Shown in pieces: positions 1 to 7,650 of a stretch of 15,644 nt of DNA (positions within the stretch are counted from its first letter, which is position 1; the number at the start of each line of letters is the position of its first letter). Where the stretch lies: the NCBI RefSeq assembly GCF_938030815.1, contig NZ_CALHII010000086.1, positions 1 through 15,644 of the forward strand. Direction: 5' to 3'. Both the position numbers and the translations under genes were made by a program. The stretch comes from an uncultured Campylobacter sp. (lineage in GTDB: Bacteria > Campylobacterota > Campylobacteria > Campylobacterales > Campylobacteraceae). The notes beneath the pieces were generated by a model. The model did no database searches, was not told where the DNA came from, and saw only the letters and a list, made by a program, of their open reading frames with translations.

Positions 1-669
1 GATTAGAAATTTTGCGCGCCGTGCGGCGATCCGCGCGATGCGTTTTAAAATTTCATCCCCCCTCTCGCCGCCAAACAGCGCCTGTTTCGGCTCTTGCAGT
101 ACGCGCGCGTCCAATGCGTAGGAGTTTGCGATGTATGGGGGATTTGAGACGATGAGATCAAACTCGCCCGCGATCTCATCTGCGTAGGCGCAGTGCACGA
201 ACTCGACGTCCGCGCCCAAGCTTGCGGCGTTTACGCGCGCCACTTCAAGCGCATCCGCGCTGATGTCGCTAGCCGTGATGCAGCAAGAAGGAAGTAGCTT
301 TTTTAAGCAGATAGCGATTATACCGCTGCCCGTGCCGATCTCGCAAATGCGCGGCTCGCCCAAGCTCTGTGCCAAAGCAAGAGCTTTTTTCACTAAAATT
401 TCGGTCTCGCAGCGCGGTATCAGCACCCGCTCGTCGACGTAGAATTTAAAGCCCATAAACTCGCAGCTTTGCGTGATGTATTCAAGTGGGCGGCCATCTT
501 TAAATTCAGCGATCTTGGCGCGAAATTCCGCTTCATGCGCGAGCTCTTCAGAGCATCTTAGCACGAGTTCTTCGCTGCTAAGTCGCTCACAAAGCTTTAA
601 AATTTCGCGCGCGACGTATTTTGAGCCGCACTGCCCCAAGCCCCATCTTAGCGCCTCAGCGATCCTCAT
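1..669 (-). CDS. prmC: Peptide chain release factor N5-glutamine methyltransferase PrmC (HemK), 3' end cut by window edge
   Basis: PrmC uses S-adenosylmethionine to methylate the GGQ glutamine of release factors RF1 and RF2 in the cytoplasm. I translated the minus strand from the ATG at 669; it stays open for 223 codons to the window edge. The SAM-binding motif CEIGTGSGIIAICL lies at about residues 109-122. The catalytic NPPY motif is at 176-179, preceded by the typical DLIVS strand. An N-terminal helical part with PLEYI at 61-65 also fits. Family members are roughly 270-290 residues, so about 50-60 C-terminal residues lie outside the window. The start overlaps the end of the upstream protease gene by 14 bp, and an AAGAGAG Shine-Dalgarno-like stretch sits just before it, suggesting translational coupling. 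Family assignment is firm. Confidence 0.93.
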   Translation of the reverse strand, partial: MRIAEALRWGLGQCGSKYVAREILKLCERLSSEELVLRCSEELAHEAEFRAKIAEFKDGRPLEYITQSCEFMGFKFYVDERVLIPRCETEILVKKALALAQSLGEPRICEIGTGSGIIAICLKKLLPSCCITASDISADALEVARVNAASLGADVEFVHCAYADEIAGEFDLIVSNPPYIANSYALDARVLQEPKQALFGGERGDEILKRIARIAARRAKFLI

Positions 670-1864
670 CAAGCTCTCTTATGCGCTCATACAGGCTCGG
701 GTGCGAATGATACACCGCAGCGTAAATTTTATGAGCGAGCGGAAACGCCTTGTTTTCGCTGCCTAGCTTCTTTAGCGCGCCGATCATACTCTTTTTATCC
801 TGCACGCTCGCGCCATGCCGGTCCGCGCTAAATTCGTGCATGCGGCTAAGCTTGGAGATCACCGGCTCAAAAAACGCATGCAAGATCGGCGCAAACAAAA
901 TCATAAAAACCAGCGTCGCGCCGCCGCCCGCGTTAAGCCCCAGCGCGCCGAATACGCCTGCGGGGAGGTTTCCGAATACCGCGAATGTCGCGCCCAAAAG
1001 CACGAAGCTGAGCGCTAAGCCTTTCAAAATGTCGCCGTGTTTGAAATGCCCGAGCTCGTGCCCTAAAACGGCTAAAATTTCATCCTCGCTCAGCTTTTCT
1101 ATGAGCGTGTCGAAAAGCACGACCTTTTTCGTCGCGCCGAAGCCGCCGAAATAGGCGTTTAGGCGCTTGTCGCGCTTGCTCGCGTCAATCGTAAAAACGC
1201 CGCTACTTTTAAAGCCGCAGCGCTGCAAAAGCCCCTCTATGCGCTCTTTTAGCTCGCCTTGCTCTAGCGGCTGCATCTTATTAAACAGCGGCGCAATAAC
1301 GGTCGGATAGATTAAATTTATCAGTAAAACTATACTGAAGCTTAGCAGAAAGCCCCAGACCCACCAGTGCGTGCCCAAACTATTTACGCAAAAAACGAGC
1401 GCAGAGGCTACCGCAAAGCCAAAAACCAGCGTGAGTGCGAGCGATTTTAGCGTGTCTTTTGCGAAAACGGCGGGCGTTATCGTGGAAAAGCCTAGGCGGC
1501 GATCTTTTACGAAGGTTTTGTAAATCTCAAGCGGAAGCAATATCGCGCCGCCGATGATTAAAAACGCCGTTACAAAGCAGCTCCCCGCCAAAATTCCATC
1601 GCCCGCTAGATCATATATCGCGCGCTGTAACGCGCCCGCGCCCGCAAGTATCCAAATAAGCGCCACCGCAAACGAAAAGCAGTGCGAAAATATATTAAAT
1701 TTTAAATTTACCGCACCGACCTCGCCCGCCTTGCGATAATCCTCCTCGCTAAGCACCACTGCAGGCTCTTTTAGCTTGGCGCGGATGAAGCTTAGCTCGA
1801 GCAGATCGAGCGAAATTTTATAAATCGTGTAAAGCGCGTATAAAAAGATCAAAAACCAAACCAT
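656..1864 (-). CDS. M48 family membrane zinc metalloprotease (Ste24/CAAX protease-like)
   Basis: This is a 402-residue integral-membrane peptidase. Zinc is bound by HELGH (residues 269-273) and, as third ligand, the glutamate of EFSAD (344-348), as in the M48 family. Hydrophobic segments near residues 2-18, 60-80, 92-112, 143-162, 168-190, 282-300 and 315-332 suggest six or seven membrane spans. The long N-terminal membrane region and the RLGFST stretch (123-128) before the catalytic domain match the Ste24/CAAX prenyl protease 1 branch better than short HtpX. Bacteria lack prenylated CAAX proteins, so a role in membrane-protein quality control is inference. The ATG at 1864 lies 5 bp after the ABC-F stop codon and the 3' end overlaps prmC, so the three are probably one transcript. 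Confidence 0.88.
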   Translation of the reverse strand: MVWFLIFLYALYTIYKISLDLLELSFIRAKLKEPAVVLSEEDYRKAGEVGAVNLKFNIFSHCFSFAVALIWILAGAGALQRAIYDLAGDGILAGSCFVTAFLIIGGAILLPLEIYKTFVKDRRLGFSTITPAVFAKDTLKSLALTLVFGFAVASALVFCVNSLGTHWWVWGFLLSFSIVLLINLIYPTVIAPLFNKMQPLEQGELKERIEGLLQRCGFKSSGVFTIDASKRDKRLNAYFGGFGATKKVVLFDTLIEKLSEDEILAVLGHELGHFKHGDILKGLALSFVLLGATFAVFGNLPAGVFGALGLNAGGGATLVFMILFAPILHAFFEPVISKLSRMHEFSADRHGASVQDKKSMIGALKKLGSENKAFPLAHKIYAAVYHSHPSLYERIRELDEDR

Positions 1865-1869
1865 CGCGC

Positions 1870-3822
1870 CTACTTTAGGCTCTCGGCGAGCGAAAGCACT
1901 TCGTAATATTCATTTTCCATACTATTTAACGTTCCTCTTTTTTCTTCAAGCTCTTCAAAAAGCCCCTGCATACCGAGCTTTTGATAAATTTCAGGCGTCG
2001 AAAGCGCGTGATTTAGCTCTTTTATACGCGCCTCGATAGCCTCGATCTTAGCGGGATACTCCTCTAAAATTTTATTCTGTTTGTAGCTAAGTTTTGCAGC
2101 GCTAGTTTTTTCCTTTTTATTTTCGCGGCCGCCTTCGTCCGCGCTCGCGCCCGCGCCAGCGTCGGCCTCGATCTGGTCAATCTCCGCCATCTCGTCTTCA
2201 AACTCCAAATATTGCGAATAGGGCATTTGAATTTGATCGATAACGCCGTTTTTTTCAAAAACCCAAAGCTTATTTGTAATCTTATCGATGAAATAGCGAT
2301 CGTGGCTTACGATGATTACCGCACCTTCGAAGCTTAGTAGATAATCCTCCAAAATATTGATCGTCGCGATATCAAGATCGTTCGTCGGCTCGTCCAAGAT
2401 CAGGCAATCGTACTGCTCGGTAAAGAGCTTCGCAAGCGCCAGGCGGTTCTTTTCGCCGCCGCTAAGCACGCCTACGGGTTTATCCAAAAATTCCTTCGGA
2501 AACAAGAAATTTTTCAAATACCCATAGACATGCATGTAGCTGCCGCGGACATTGATGTGATCGCCACCGTTTGGACAGAAAATTTCGATTATACTTTTAT
2601 CGTCCGTAATGCCGCTGCGCGTCTGATCGAAGTAGCCAATCCTGATCTCGCCACGTTTGATCTCGCCCGCATCGATCTTGCTGCGACCGAGTAAAATTTT
2701 AAGCAAAGTACTTTTGCCCGCGCCGTTAGCGCCTACGATACCGATGCGCTCGCCCTGCAAAACTCGCGCCGAAAAGCCCTTAAAAAGCACCTTGCCGTTT
2801 AAAATTTTACCGATATTCGTACATTCAAAAAGCATCTTTTTGCGATTGTCGCCGCCCGTGCCGTTAAAGCTCCTGCTCGCGCGCTCCAGCTCGAGTCGCA
2901 CGCGACGGATCGCGCCCGGATTTTTCTTCGCATCCTGCCTCATCTGCATGATGCGCGCCTTGCGCCCTTCGTTGCGCTTTAGGCGCGCTTTTACGCCGCG
3001 GTGCAGCCACTCCTCCTCGGCGCGCAGCTGTTTAAGCAGCGTCTCGTGGGACTTCTCGAGCGAAGCAAGCATCTCCTGCTTGCGCCTCAGATAGTTCTCA
3101 TATCCGCCGTCGAAATTTGAAATTTTACCCTCTTCGAGCTCGATACTGCGCGTCGCCAAGCGGTCGATGAAGTAGCGATCGTGACTGATAAAAACGATCG
3201 TCTGCTTCGAGCTAAGCAGCATCTCCTCTAGAAATTTCACCATATAGACGTCGAGGTGGTTCGTGGGCTCGTCCAGCAGCAGCACGTCGGGCTTTTTAAG
3301 CACCAGCGCGCCCAGCGCCACGCGGCGAATTTCGCCGCCACTAAGCGTGCAGACCGAGCGGTTTTCGTAAATTTTAAGCCCGAAATTTTGTAGCACCTGC
3401 TCGATCTTATTGTCGATCTGCCAGCCGTCCTTGGCTTCGATAAATTTAATCAGCTCGTCTTGGCGCGCTAAAAGTTCCTTGTTTTCGGGCTGTGCAGCGA
3501 TTTTACTCGAGATCGCGTCGTATTCGCTAAGGGCGGCGTAAATTTCAGCTAGCTCCCGCCTCAGTGCGTCTTTGACTGAGAGATTTTCGTCAAATTTAGG
3601 CGTTTGAGCGAGCATCTGGATGTTTAGCCCGTTTTGAGTGATCACGCGTCCCTCGTCGATCTCGCACAGACCCGCGACGATCTTCATCAGCGTGGACTTG
3701 CCGCCGCCGTTTTTGCCGATCACGGCGACGCGCTCGTTAGCGTCCAGTGCGAAATTTACGCCGTCTAAAACGACGTGGGAGCCGAATTTTTTCGTAACAT
3801 CGATAAGCTCGATCAAAGCCAA
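1870..3822 (-). CDS. ABC-F family ATP-binding protein, Uup-like, with C-terminal coiled coil
   Basis: This 650-residue soluble protein has two ATP-binding cassettes and no membrane segment, the ABC-F layout. Members act on the ribosome or in DNA/RNA transactions rather than in transport. Cassette 1 has Walker A GKNGGGKST (36-44), signature LSGGE (160-164) and Walker B LLLDEP (181-186). Cassette 2 has GANGAGKST (364-372), LSGGE (453-457) and LILDEP (474-479). The charged linker at about 245-325 corresponds to the P-site tRNA-interaction region. A low-complexity stretch (550-575) leads into a coiled-coil tail (580-650) like the DNA-binding tail of Uup. The start is a TTG at 3822, with AGAGGAA about 8 bp upstream; no ATG fits better. 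It heads the run that continues into the M48 protease and prmC. Confidence 0.9.
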   Translation of the reverse strand: MALIELIDVTKKFGSHVVLDGVNFALDANERVAVIGKNGGGKSTLMKIVAGLCEIDEGRVITQNGLNIQMLAQTPKFDENLSVKDALRRELAEIYAALSEYDAISSKIAAQPENKELLARQDELIKFIEAKDGWQIDNKIEQVLQNFGLKIYENRSVCTLSGGEIRRVALGALVLKKPDVLLLDEPTNHLDVYMVKFLEEMLLSSKQTIVFISHDRYFIDRLATRSIELEEGKISNFDGGYENYLRRKQEMLASLEKSHETLLKQLRAEEEWLHRGVKARLKRNEGRKARIMQMRQDAKKNPGAIRRVRLELERASRSFNGTGGDNRKKMLFECTNIGKILNGKVLFKGFSARVLQGERIGIVGANGAGKSTLLKILLGRSKIDAGEIKRGEIRIGYFDQTRSGITDDKSIIEIFCPNGGDHINVRGSYMHVYGYLKNFLFPKEFLDKPVGVLSGGEKNRLALAKLFTEQYDCLILDEPTNDLDIATINILEDYLLSFEGAVIIVSHDRYFIDKITNKLWVFEKNGVIDQIQMPYSQYLEFEDEMAEIDQIEADAGAGASADEGGRENKKEKTSAAKLSYKQNKILEEYPAKIEAIEARIKELNHALSTPEIYQKLGMQGLFEELEEKRGTLNSMENEYYEVLSLAESLK

Positions 3823-3901
3823 TTTTAAGTTCCTCTAGTGTTAAATTCGGTGATTTTACACAAAATTCTATTAAATTTTAATAACTTTTAAAGGTTCAGC
3901 G
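3823..3901. promoter_or_regulatory. Divergent intergenic region between ABC-F gene and hydrolase gene
   Basis: These 79 bp separate two divergent starts, so both promoters should lie here or reach into the neighbouring genes. The centre is AT-rich. The ribosome binding site for the minus gene (AGAGGAA) and that for the plus gene (AAAGG, about 3890-3894) flank it. On the minus strand a TAAAAT hexamer could serve as a -10 box. I see no convincing -35 box or operator. Confidence 0.35.
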
Positions 3902-4636
3902 ATGCAAAGTTTGGAATTTAACGACCTGCGCGTAGAAATTTTCGCCCCGCACGCGCCGTCTTTTGCGCCTGCGCCCTCCTTTACAAAAGAAGCCGCGTCC
4001 GCACCTATCATCTACCTGCACGTCTTGGAGTTTGGCGCGACCGGTACGGGCGAAATTTACGAACTCGTCTCGCGACAAAGCGGCGCGGATTTCGTGCTTG
4101 TGGCGATCTATCTAAACGAGGCGCAGTGGGGCGATAAGCTTAGCCCGTGGGCGGCAAAGTCGCCGTTTAAGGGGGTACGCGATTTCAAAGGCGGCAGCGC
4201 GGCGTACTTAGAAAAATTTACGGACGAGCTGATCCCGCGTATCGAGCGGCACGTATTCGGCGCGAGAAAGCCTGCGTGGCGAGCGTGCGCGGGATACTCG
4301 CTGGCAGGGCTTTTTAGCGCGTATGCGGCGTTTGCAAGCGATAAATTTCAAAAGATCGCCTGCGTCTCGGCGTCGTTTTGGTTCGGCGGATTTGACGCCT
4401 TCGTTGCCGCACACTCGCCGCAAAGGGGGCTGGCGCACGTCTACGCGTCCTTGGGCGAGGCCGAGATGAACCCGAAAAATCCGCGCGGAGCACTCTGCGG
4501 CGAGACGGCGCGAAATTTCATCGCAAAATGCCGCAGCGCGGGCGCAAAAGCGGAGTTTGAGCAAAATCCCGGCGGGCATATGCAAGATGAGATCGCAAGA
4601 ATTTCAAAGGCGCTTTTAAGCCTTATAAATTCCTAA
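3902..4636 (+). CDS. Alpha/beta-hydrolase, putative esterase (esterase D-like fold)
   Basis: This is a 244-residue cytoplasmic hydrolase with no signal peptide. The nucleophile elbow GYSLAG at 131-136 places the catalytic serine at 133, and the PGGHMQDE segment near the C terminus supplies the likely catalytic histidine at 226. The acidic member is probably a glutamate in SLGEAE (183-188). The order of strand, Ser elbow and late His matches the putative-esterase family, whose members cleave carboxyl or thioester bonds, some acting on siderophores or S-formylglutathione. The substrate cannot be read from the sequence. The ATG at 3902 follows AAAGG by about 7 bp. It stands alone, divergent from the ABC-F gene. 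Confidence 0.8.
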   Translation: MQSLEFNDLRVEIFAPHAPSFAPAPSFTKEAASAPIIYLHVLEFGATGTGEIYELVSRQSGADFVLVAIYLNEAQWGDKLSPWAAKSPFKGVRDFKGGSAAYLEKFTDELIPRIERHVFGARKPAWRACAGYSLAGLFSAYAAFASDKFQKIACVSASFWFGGFDAFVAAHSPQRGLAHVYASLGEAEMNPKNPRGALCGETARNFIAKCRSAGAKAEFEQNPGGHMQDEIARISKALLSLINS

Positions 4637-4860
4637 AATTCGGGGGAAATTTAAAATTTTGCGGTGCAGCAGAACAGGAGCGGCGAGAGATTGAATATAC
4701 GAGCCGAGAAGCGGCATCAAGCGTAAATTTAAAGCGAGCTGCCGTTATAATTTCTCGCGAACGGTCTTTTTGTGCGATGCAATGAAATTTAAAATACCTC
4801 CGCGTTAAAATTTTATAGCGCAAGTAATGCCGCAAAAATGGCGCTACGCAATTCGGTGCG

Positions 4861-4879
4861 AATGACACAGCGCGTCATT
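4861..4879. repeat. Short inverted repeat (6-bp stem, 7-base loop)
   Basis: AATGAC and GTCATT flank a 7-base loop. No T-run follows on either side, so a terminator reading is weak. Inverted repeats this short are common by chance. Confidence 0.3.
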
Positions 4880-5119
4880 GGTATTTTAGCGGCTTTGATA
4901 AGTGTGAATCGGTTTTGAGCGTAAATCATACGACGTCTCGTCGCTGCGGCATGGGGTGGGGCGCAAATCGCAAACGAGCGCCACCGAATTTTGCTAAACG
5001 GCTTGATGCAAATCGCGAGCAGAGGCTGTTAATTTTCGTAGAAAAGTACGGGGCTAGTAGTTTAAAATTTTAAGCGAACCGGCGTTATAAAATTTGAAAC
5101 AGATCATTTCACGGCTAGG

Positions 5120-5270
5120 ATTTAGTGCACCTACGAGCTAAATTTAAACAAGAGCTTTTGAATCGAAAAACTCTACTGTCTAATTTAGTGCACCTACGAG
5201 CTAAATTTAAACAGCAGCGCGCCGTGTACGATCTCGCCGTTTCATTTAGTGCACCTACGAGCTAAATTTA
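5120..5270 (+). repeat. Three regularly spaced direct repeats with unique spacers (CRISPR-like, no cas genes seen)
   Basis: The same word occurs at 5120-5150, 5183-5213 and 5244-5270. The first two copies are identical over 31 bp. The third is identical over its first 27 bp and then diverges. Repeat starts are 63 and 61 bp apart, leaving unrelated spacers of 32 bp (5151-5182) and 30 bp (5214-5243). Each copy begins ATTTAG and contains CTAAAT, giving a partial dyad around a 12-base centre with GTGCAC. Repeat length, spacer length and a last copy decayed at its 3' end all fit a minimal CRISPR array read left to right. However, there are only three copies and no cas gene in the window, and a family of dispersed regulatory or palindromic repeats is also possible. 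Confidence 0.85.
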
Positions 5271-5338
5271 CCGCTGAAATTTCAAAATTTACGCTGCGCC
5301 AAAGAGCGCTTCGGCGCTACGATACGTGCCGCTTAGTT

Positions 5339-5354
5339 TAAATTTTAAAATTTA
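5339..5354. repeat. Perfect 16-bp AT palindrome
   Basis: TAAATTTTAAAATTTA is its own reverse complement. It is one copy of the AAATTTTAAAATTT word scattered through the window. Confidence 0.6.
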
Positions 5355-5651
5355 GCGTCGGGCGGGCGCACTTGGCCGATACCTGCCGAATTTGCGGCGG
5401 CGTAATATGCGGAATTTCGCGAATTACCGTTTGTAAAATTCATCCTGCGAAATTTCGTGGCGCATGCTTCATTATCAGCTCTCTACTGAGCGCTTTGCCC
5501 GACGCATGTTTCGCCTTTTCTCTCGCTATACAGACAGCGCCGACCGCTCCATTACTCGCGCTCACTATGTCATTTGCTACATTTGCTCGGAACCAACTGC
5601 GAAAAGCTGCAAATGCACCGAATTCTAACCGCACGCCCTAAATTTCACCAT

Positions 5652-6638
5652 CTATGCAAAGGGCAGAATTTTTTTGTAGTTGCTCCACAGCTCGCTATCC
5701 TCGCCGAAATACGCGAGCAGTCCGCGCGCGTTGCGATCGAAAGGGTTGGGCTCTTTATGCAGCGCGATACGCTGCGACAGGCGCAGATCGTAGGTGTTGT
5801 ATATCGCAGAATACGGCACCGGAAAGTCCGAAGCGTAAAGCAAGCGCGAGTGCACGTCCGTTTGGCTCGCCAGATGCGGCAGGGCTTTCGCGCGCACCGG
5901 CGTCATCAGAGCAGAAACGTCGGCGTAGAGGTTTTTGTGCGTGCGCAGAAGTGCCAAAAGCGCGAAATAATCGTGTCCGAAATTTCGCGGGCGGCGCGAG
6001 AGCGCACGAAAAATATGCGAATACTCATAGTTAATCGCCATGTGCGCGCACACCGTCGTAACGCCCAGCTCAAGCGGCGCATAAATCATCTCCAGCGCTT
6101 CGCAGCGGCGCGTGCTCGGCACCGAGCTTTCGTTGCCGATGTGGATCACCAGCGGCAAGCCGAGCTTGGCGAGCTTTTCAAAATACGGCGCGTAGCGAGG
6201 CAGCCTCGTATCCAGATCCCAATAGTTTTGTAAAAATTTCGCCCCCTTAAATCCGAGCTCGAAGCAGCGATCGATCTCATCTAGCGCATCCGTTCGCTTC
6301 GGATTGATACTAAAAAACGGCACGATGAGATCAGGATTTTTTTGATAAATTTCAAACACGCTGTCGTTGTCCGCACAGACGGTCTTATCGCGATGGATTA
6401 GCTCGCCCGCGTCGCTAAATTTAGCATCCACGCCGAAAAGCACCGCCTTTTTAACGTATTTTGAAGCTCTAAGCCCGCCGAGCAGAGCGTCCACATAGGC
6501 TTCATAGGGTTCTTTGATCGCGCGCGATACGTCAATGCCGAAGCGCCTGCCGAAAAGACGCAGCGCAAGCCTGTCGTAAGGGCGGTCGAAGCGCACTTCC
6601 TTGCTTAGCAGATGGACGTGAAAATCAAGCGTTTGCAT
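5652..6638 (-). CDS. Amidohydrolase family protein (metal-dependent TIM-barrel hydrolase, amidohydrolase 2 type)
   Basis: This is a 328-residue metal-dependent hydrolase of the amidohydrolase superfamily. The N-terminal DFHVHL gives the HxH metal pair (His7, His9) on the first barrel strand. Further candidate ligands are His166 in LVIHIG, His199 in VCAHM and Asp271 in YASDFP, the order expected for the amidohydrolase 2 (ACMSD-like) group. That group includes decarboxylases and hydrolases of ring or carboxylate substrates; the substrate here cannot be read. The ATG at 6638 has AAGGA 6 bp upstream. It appears monocistronic, converging on the repeat region on its left. Confidence 0.84.
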   Translation of the reverse strand: MQTLDFHVHLLSKEVRFDRPYDRLALRLFGRRFGIDVSRAIKEPYEAYVDALLGGLRASKYVKKAVLFGVDAKFSDAGELIHRDKTVCADNDSVFEIYQKNPDLIVPFFSINPKRTDALDEIDRCFELGFKGAKFLQNYWDLDTRLPRYAPYFEKLAKLGLPLVIHIGNESSVPSTRRCEALEMIYAPLELGVTTVCAHMAINYEYSHIFRALSRRPRNFGHDYFALLALLRTHKNLYADVSALMTPVRAKALPHLASQTDVHSRLLYASDFPVPYSAIYNTYDLRLSQRIALHKEPNPFDRNARGLLAYFGEDSELWSNYKKILPFA

Positions 6639-6666
6639 CGGGGATCCTTGGGAAAATTTTGCCGAG

Positions 6667-6672
6667 TTTATA
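6667..6672 (-). promoter_or_regulatory. Candidate -10 box for the amidohydrolase gene
   Basis: Read on the minus strand this is TATAAA within GATATAAACT, about 30 bp before the ATG. No clear -35 box is visible, which is common for Campylobacter sigma-70 promoters. Confidence 0.3.
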
Positions 6673-6740
6673 TCAAATTGCGGTAAATAGTTAGAATTTT
6701 AAATTCGGATTTAAATTTGCGCTCCGTGCCCTGCCGCGCC

Positions 6741-6760
6741 TTTAAATTTTAAAATTTAAA
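6741..6760. repeat. Perfect 20-bp AT palindrome in intergenic region
   Basis: The sequence TTTAAATTTTAAAATTTAAA is fully self-complementary. It lies between the divergent amidohydrolase and acetyltransferase genes, upstream of both, so it is not placed as a terminator for either. Confidence 0.65.
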
Positions 6761-6814
6761 CCTCACCGCAAGAGCCACTAATTGATATTTAATGCCGTTT
6801 TAAAGCTGCGGCGA

Positions 6815-6820
6815 TATACT
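6815..6820 (+). promoter_or_regulatory. Candidate -10 box for the GNAT gene
   Basis: TATACT lies 36 bp before the ATG at 6857. There is no obvious -35 hexamer. Confidence 0.35.
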
Positions 6821-6856
6821 TGCGATTTGAAAAGCTATTTCAATTAAGGAGCGAAG

Positions 6857-7297
6857 ATGGAGTTTGAAATTTTAGAAAATTCCGCCGATTTTAAGCCTAA
6901 CGATCTGGATGAGATAATGGTCTCGATCGGCTGGGATACGGAGCAAAACACAGCCTCCGTGCCGCCACACGAGACATACAGGGTATGGCGCACCTATGAT
7001 TACGTGGCGATCGCCAAAACGCAGGGCAAGACCGTGGGGGTGCTGGAGGCGTTTTGCGACCGCGACAACTTCGCTACGAGCTATCTTTACTGCGTGATAG
7101 TTCATAAGGATTATCAAAGGCGCGGTATCGGCACGGCGCTCGTGAATGCCTTTAATAAGCGCTTTGCGCACACCACCACCTTTGTCGTTACTCCTCTGCA
7201 CAAAGCTGAGGGCGCCGGAGAATTCCTACAAAAGTGCGGTTTTAAGGACGCGTCGGAGCACTTCACGGTCCACATGAGGAAGCGAAATTCGATCTAG
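6857..7297 (+). CDS. GNAT family N-acetyltransferase
   Basis: This 146-residue single-domain acetyltransferase would move an acetyl group from acetyl-CoA to an amine. The acetyl-CoA pyrophosphate loop QRRGIG (87-92) follows the strand VIVHKDY (80-86), which is the core GNAT motif A. The C-terminal segment around FLQKCGFKD (123-131) is the typical final strand-turn. The acceptor is unknown. The ATG at 6857 has a strong AAGGAG site about 5 bp upstream. It is alone between an upstream divergent gene and the following small gene pair. GNAT acetyltransferases of the TacT kind act as toxins with a small antitoxin gene in front, but none is visible here. Confidence 0.85.
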   Translation: MEFEILENSADFKPNDLDEIMVSIGWDTEQNTASVPPHETYRVWRTYDYVAIAKTQGKTVGVLEAFCDRDNFATSYLYCVIVHKDYQRRGIGTALVNAFNKRFAHTTTFVVTPLHKAEGAGEFLQKCGFKDASEHFTVHMRKRNSI

Positions 7298-7302
7298 CGG
7301 GC

Positions 7303-7320
7303 ATAAATTTTAAAATTTAT
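7303..7320. repeat. Perfect 18-bp AT palindrome just after the GNAT gene
   Basis: ATAAATTTTAAAATTTAT begins 6 bp after the stop codon. It could form a hairpin in RNA, but it is pure A/T and belongs to the scattered AAATTTTAAAATTT family, so a terminator role is uncertain. Confidence 0.55.
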
Positions 7321-7370
7321 CGAGCTTTGGCTCTAAAACGGTTGGAATTTTAAATTTAGCTATGAGTTGC

Positions 7371-7376
7371 TATAAT
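7371..7376 (+). promoter_or_regulatory. Candidate -10 box for the small gene pair
   Basis: A consensus TATAAT lies 28 bp before the ATG at 7399, followed by the ribosome binding site AAGGAG (7388-7393). A TTGGAA at 7342-7347 is too far upstream (23 bp) to be a normal -35 box. Confidence 0.5.
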
Positions 7377-7398
7377 CGCTAAAATTTAAGGAGCCAAA

Positions 7399-7650
7399 AT
7401 GATCACTATGCAGATCCAAAGCGGTGTCGATCGCGATACTCTCGAAACTTTTAAGAAGCTTTTTTTAAAAATTGATCCCTCCGCACAGATCACTCTAAGC
7501 GGCGAGAAAAATTTAGAAACGATTCTATCGGAGTTTAAATCCGGCGAAAGTTACGATGAGATAAAAAACGGAATGGATGCAGATTTAAAATCATACGCAA
7601 ACGGCGATCTAAGCGGCTTTGAGGAGCTAGGCAAGGGCTGGAAAAATTGA
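7399..7650 (+). CDS. Small protein, probable antitoxin of a type II toxin-antitoxin pair
   Basis: This is an 83-residue acidic protein without membrane segments. I do not recognise a ribbon-helix-helix, helix-turn-helix or Phd/YefM fold in it. The antitoxin call rests on position: it has its own TATAAT and AAGGAG, and it ends in a 4-bp overlap with a RelE/ParE-like gene, the usual antitoxin-then-toxin order. The C-terminal GDLSGFEELGKGW stretch (72-83 region) could be the part that covers the toxin. A second in-frame ATG lies 9 bp downstream, but the AAGGAG spacing favours 7399. The role is inferred from the partner gene. Confidence 0.68.
   Translation: MITMQIQSGVDRDTLETFKKLFLKIDPSAQITLSGEKNLETILSEFKSGESYDEIKNGMDADLKSYANGDLSGFEELGKGWKN

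Larger units (their letters stand above)
4637..5651. other. Gene-poor convergent region of about 1 kb
   Basis: Between the ends of two converging genes no reading frame looks protein-coding. The longest open frames (about 60-90 codons on either strand) have biased, arginine/serine- or alanine-rich translations, no recognisable domain and no good ribosome binding site. The stretch holds several AAATTT-type palindromes (for example 4647-4660, 5061-5072, 5339-5354), a pair of diverged 17-bp words at 4734-4750 and 5074-5090 (14 of 17 matching), a short hairpin at 4861-4879, and the three direct repeats at 5120-5270. It may be a decayed locus or a host for non-coding elements. Confidence 0.6.

Noticed and set aside
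2657..3094. 145-codon plus-strand open frame opposite the ABC-F gene
   Set aside because: Antisense of two clear ATP-binding cassettes; no ribosome binding site and a biased composition.
4623..4868. 81-codon minus-strand open frame after the hydrolase
   Set aside because: Starts overlapping the hairpin region, without a ribosome binding site or known domain, and overlaps the 3' end of the hydrolase gene.
5120..5270. Calling the three repeats a confirmed CRISPR array
   Set aside because: Only three copies, no cas genes in view, and an AT-rich genome with other repeats; kept as a repeat feature and a finding instead.
5372..5651. Open frames of 89 codons (plus, 5372-5641) and 64 codons (minus, 5440-5634) in the gene gap
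   Set aside because: Neither has a ribosome binding site, a recognisable domain or protein-like composition, and they overlap each other on opposite strands.
5574..6233. 219-codon plus-strand open frame opposite the amidohydrolase
   Set aside because: The translation is Arg/His/Gln-rich antisense composition, and the opposite strand has clear metal-binding motifs.
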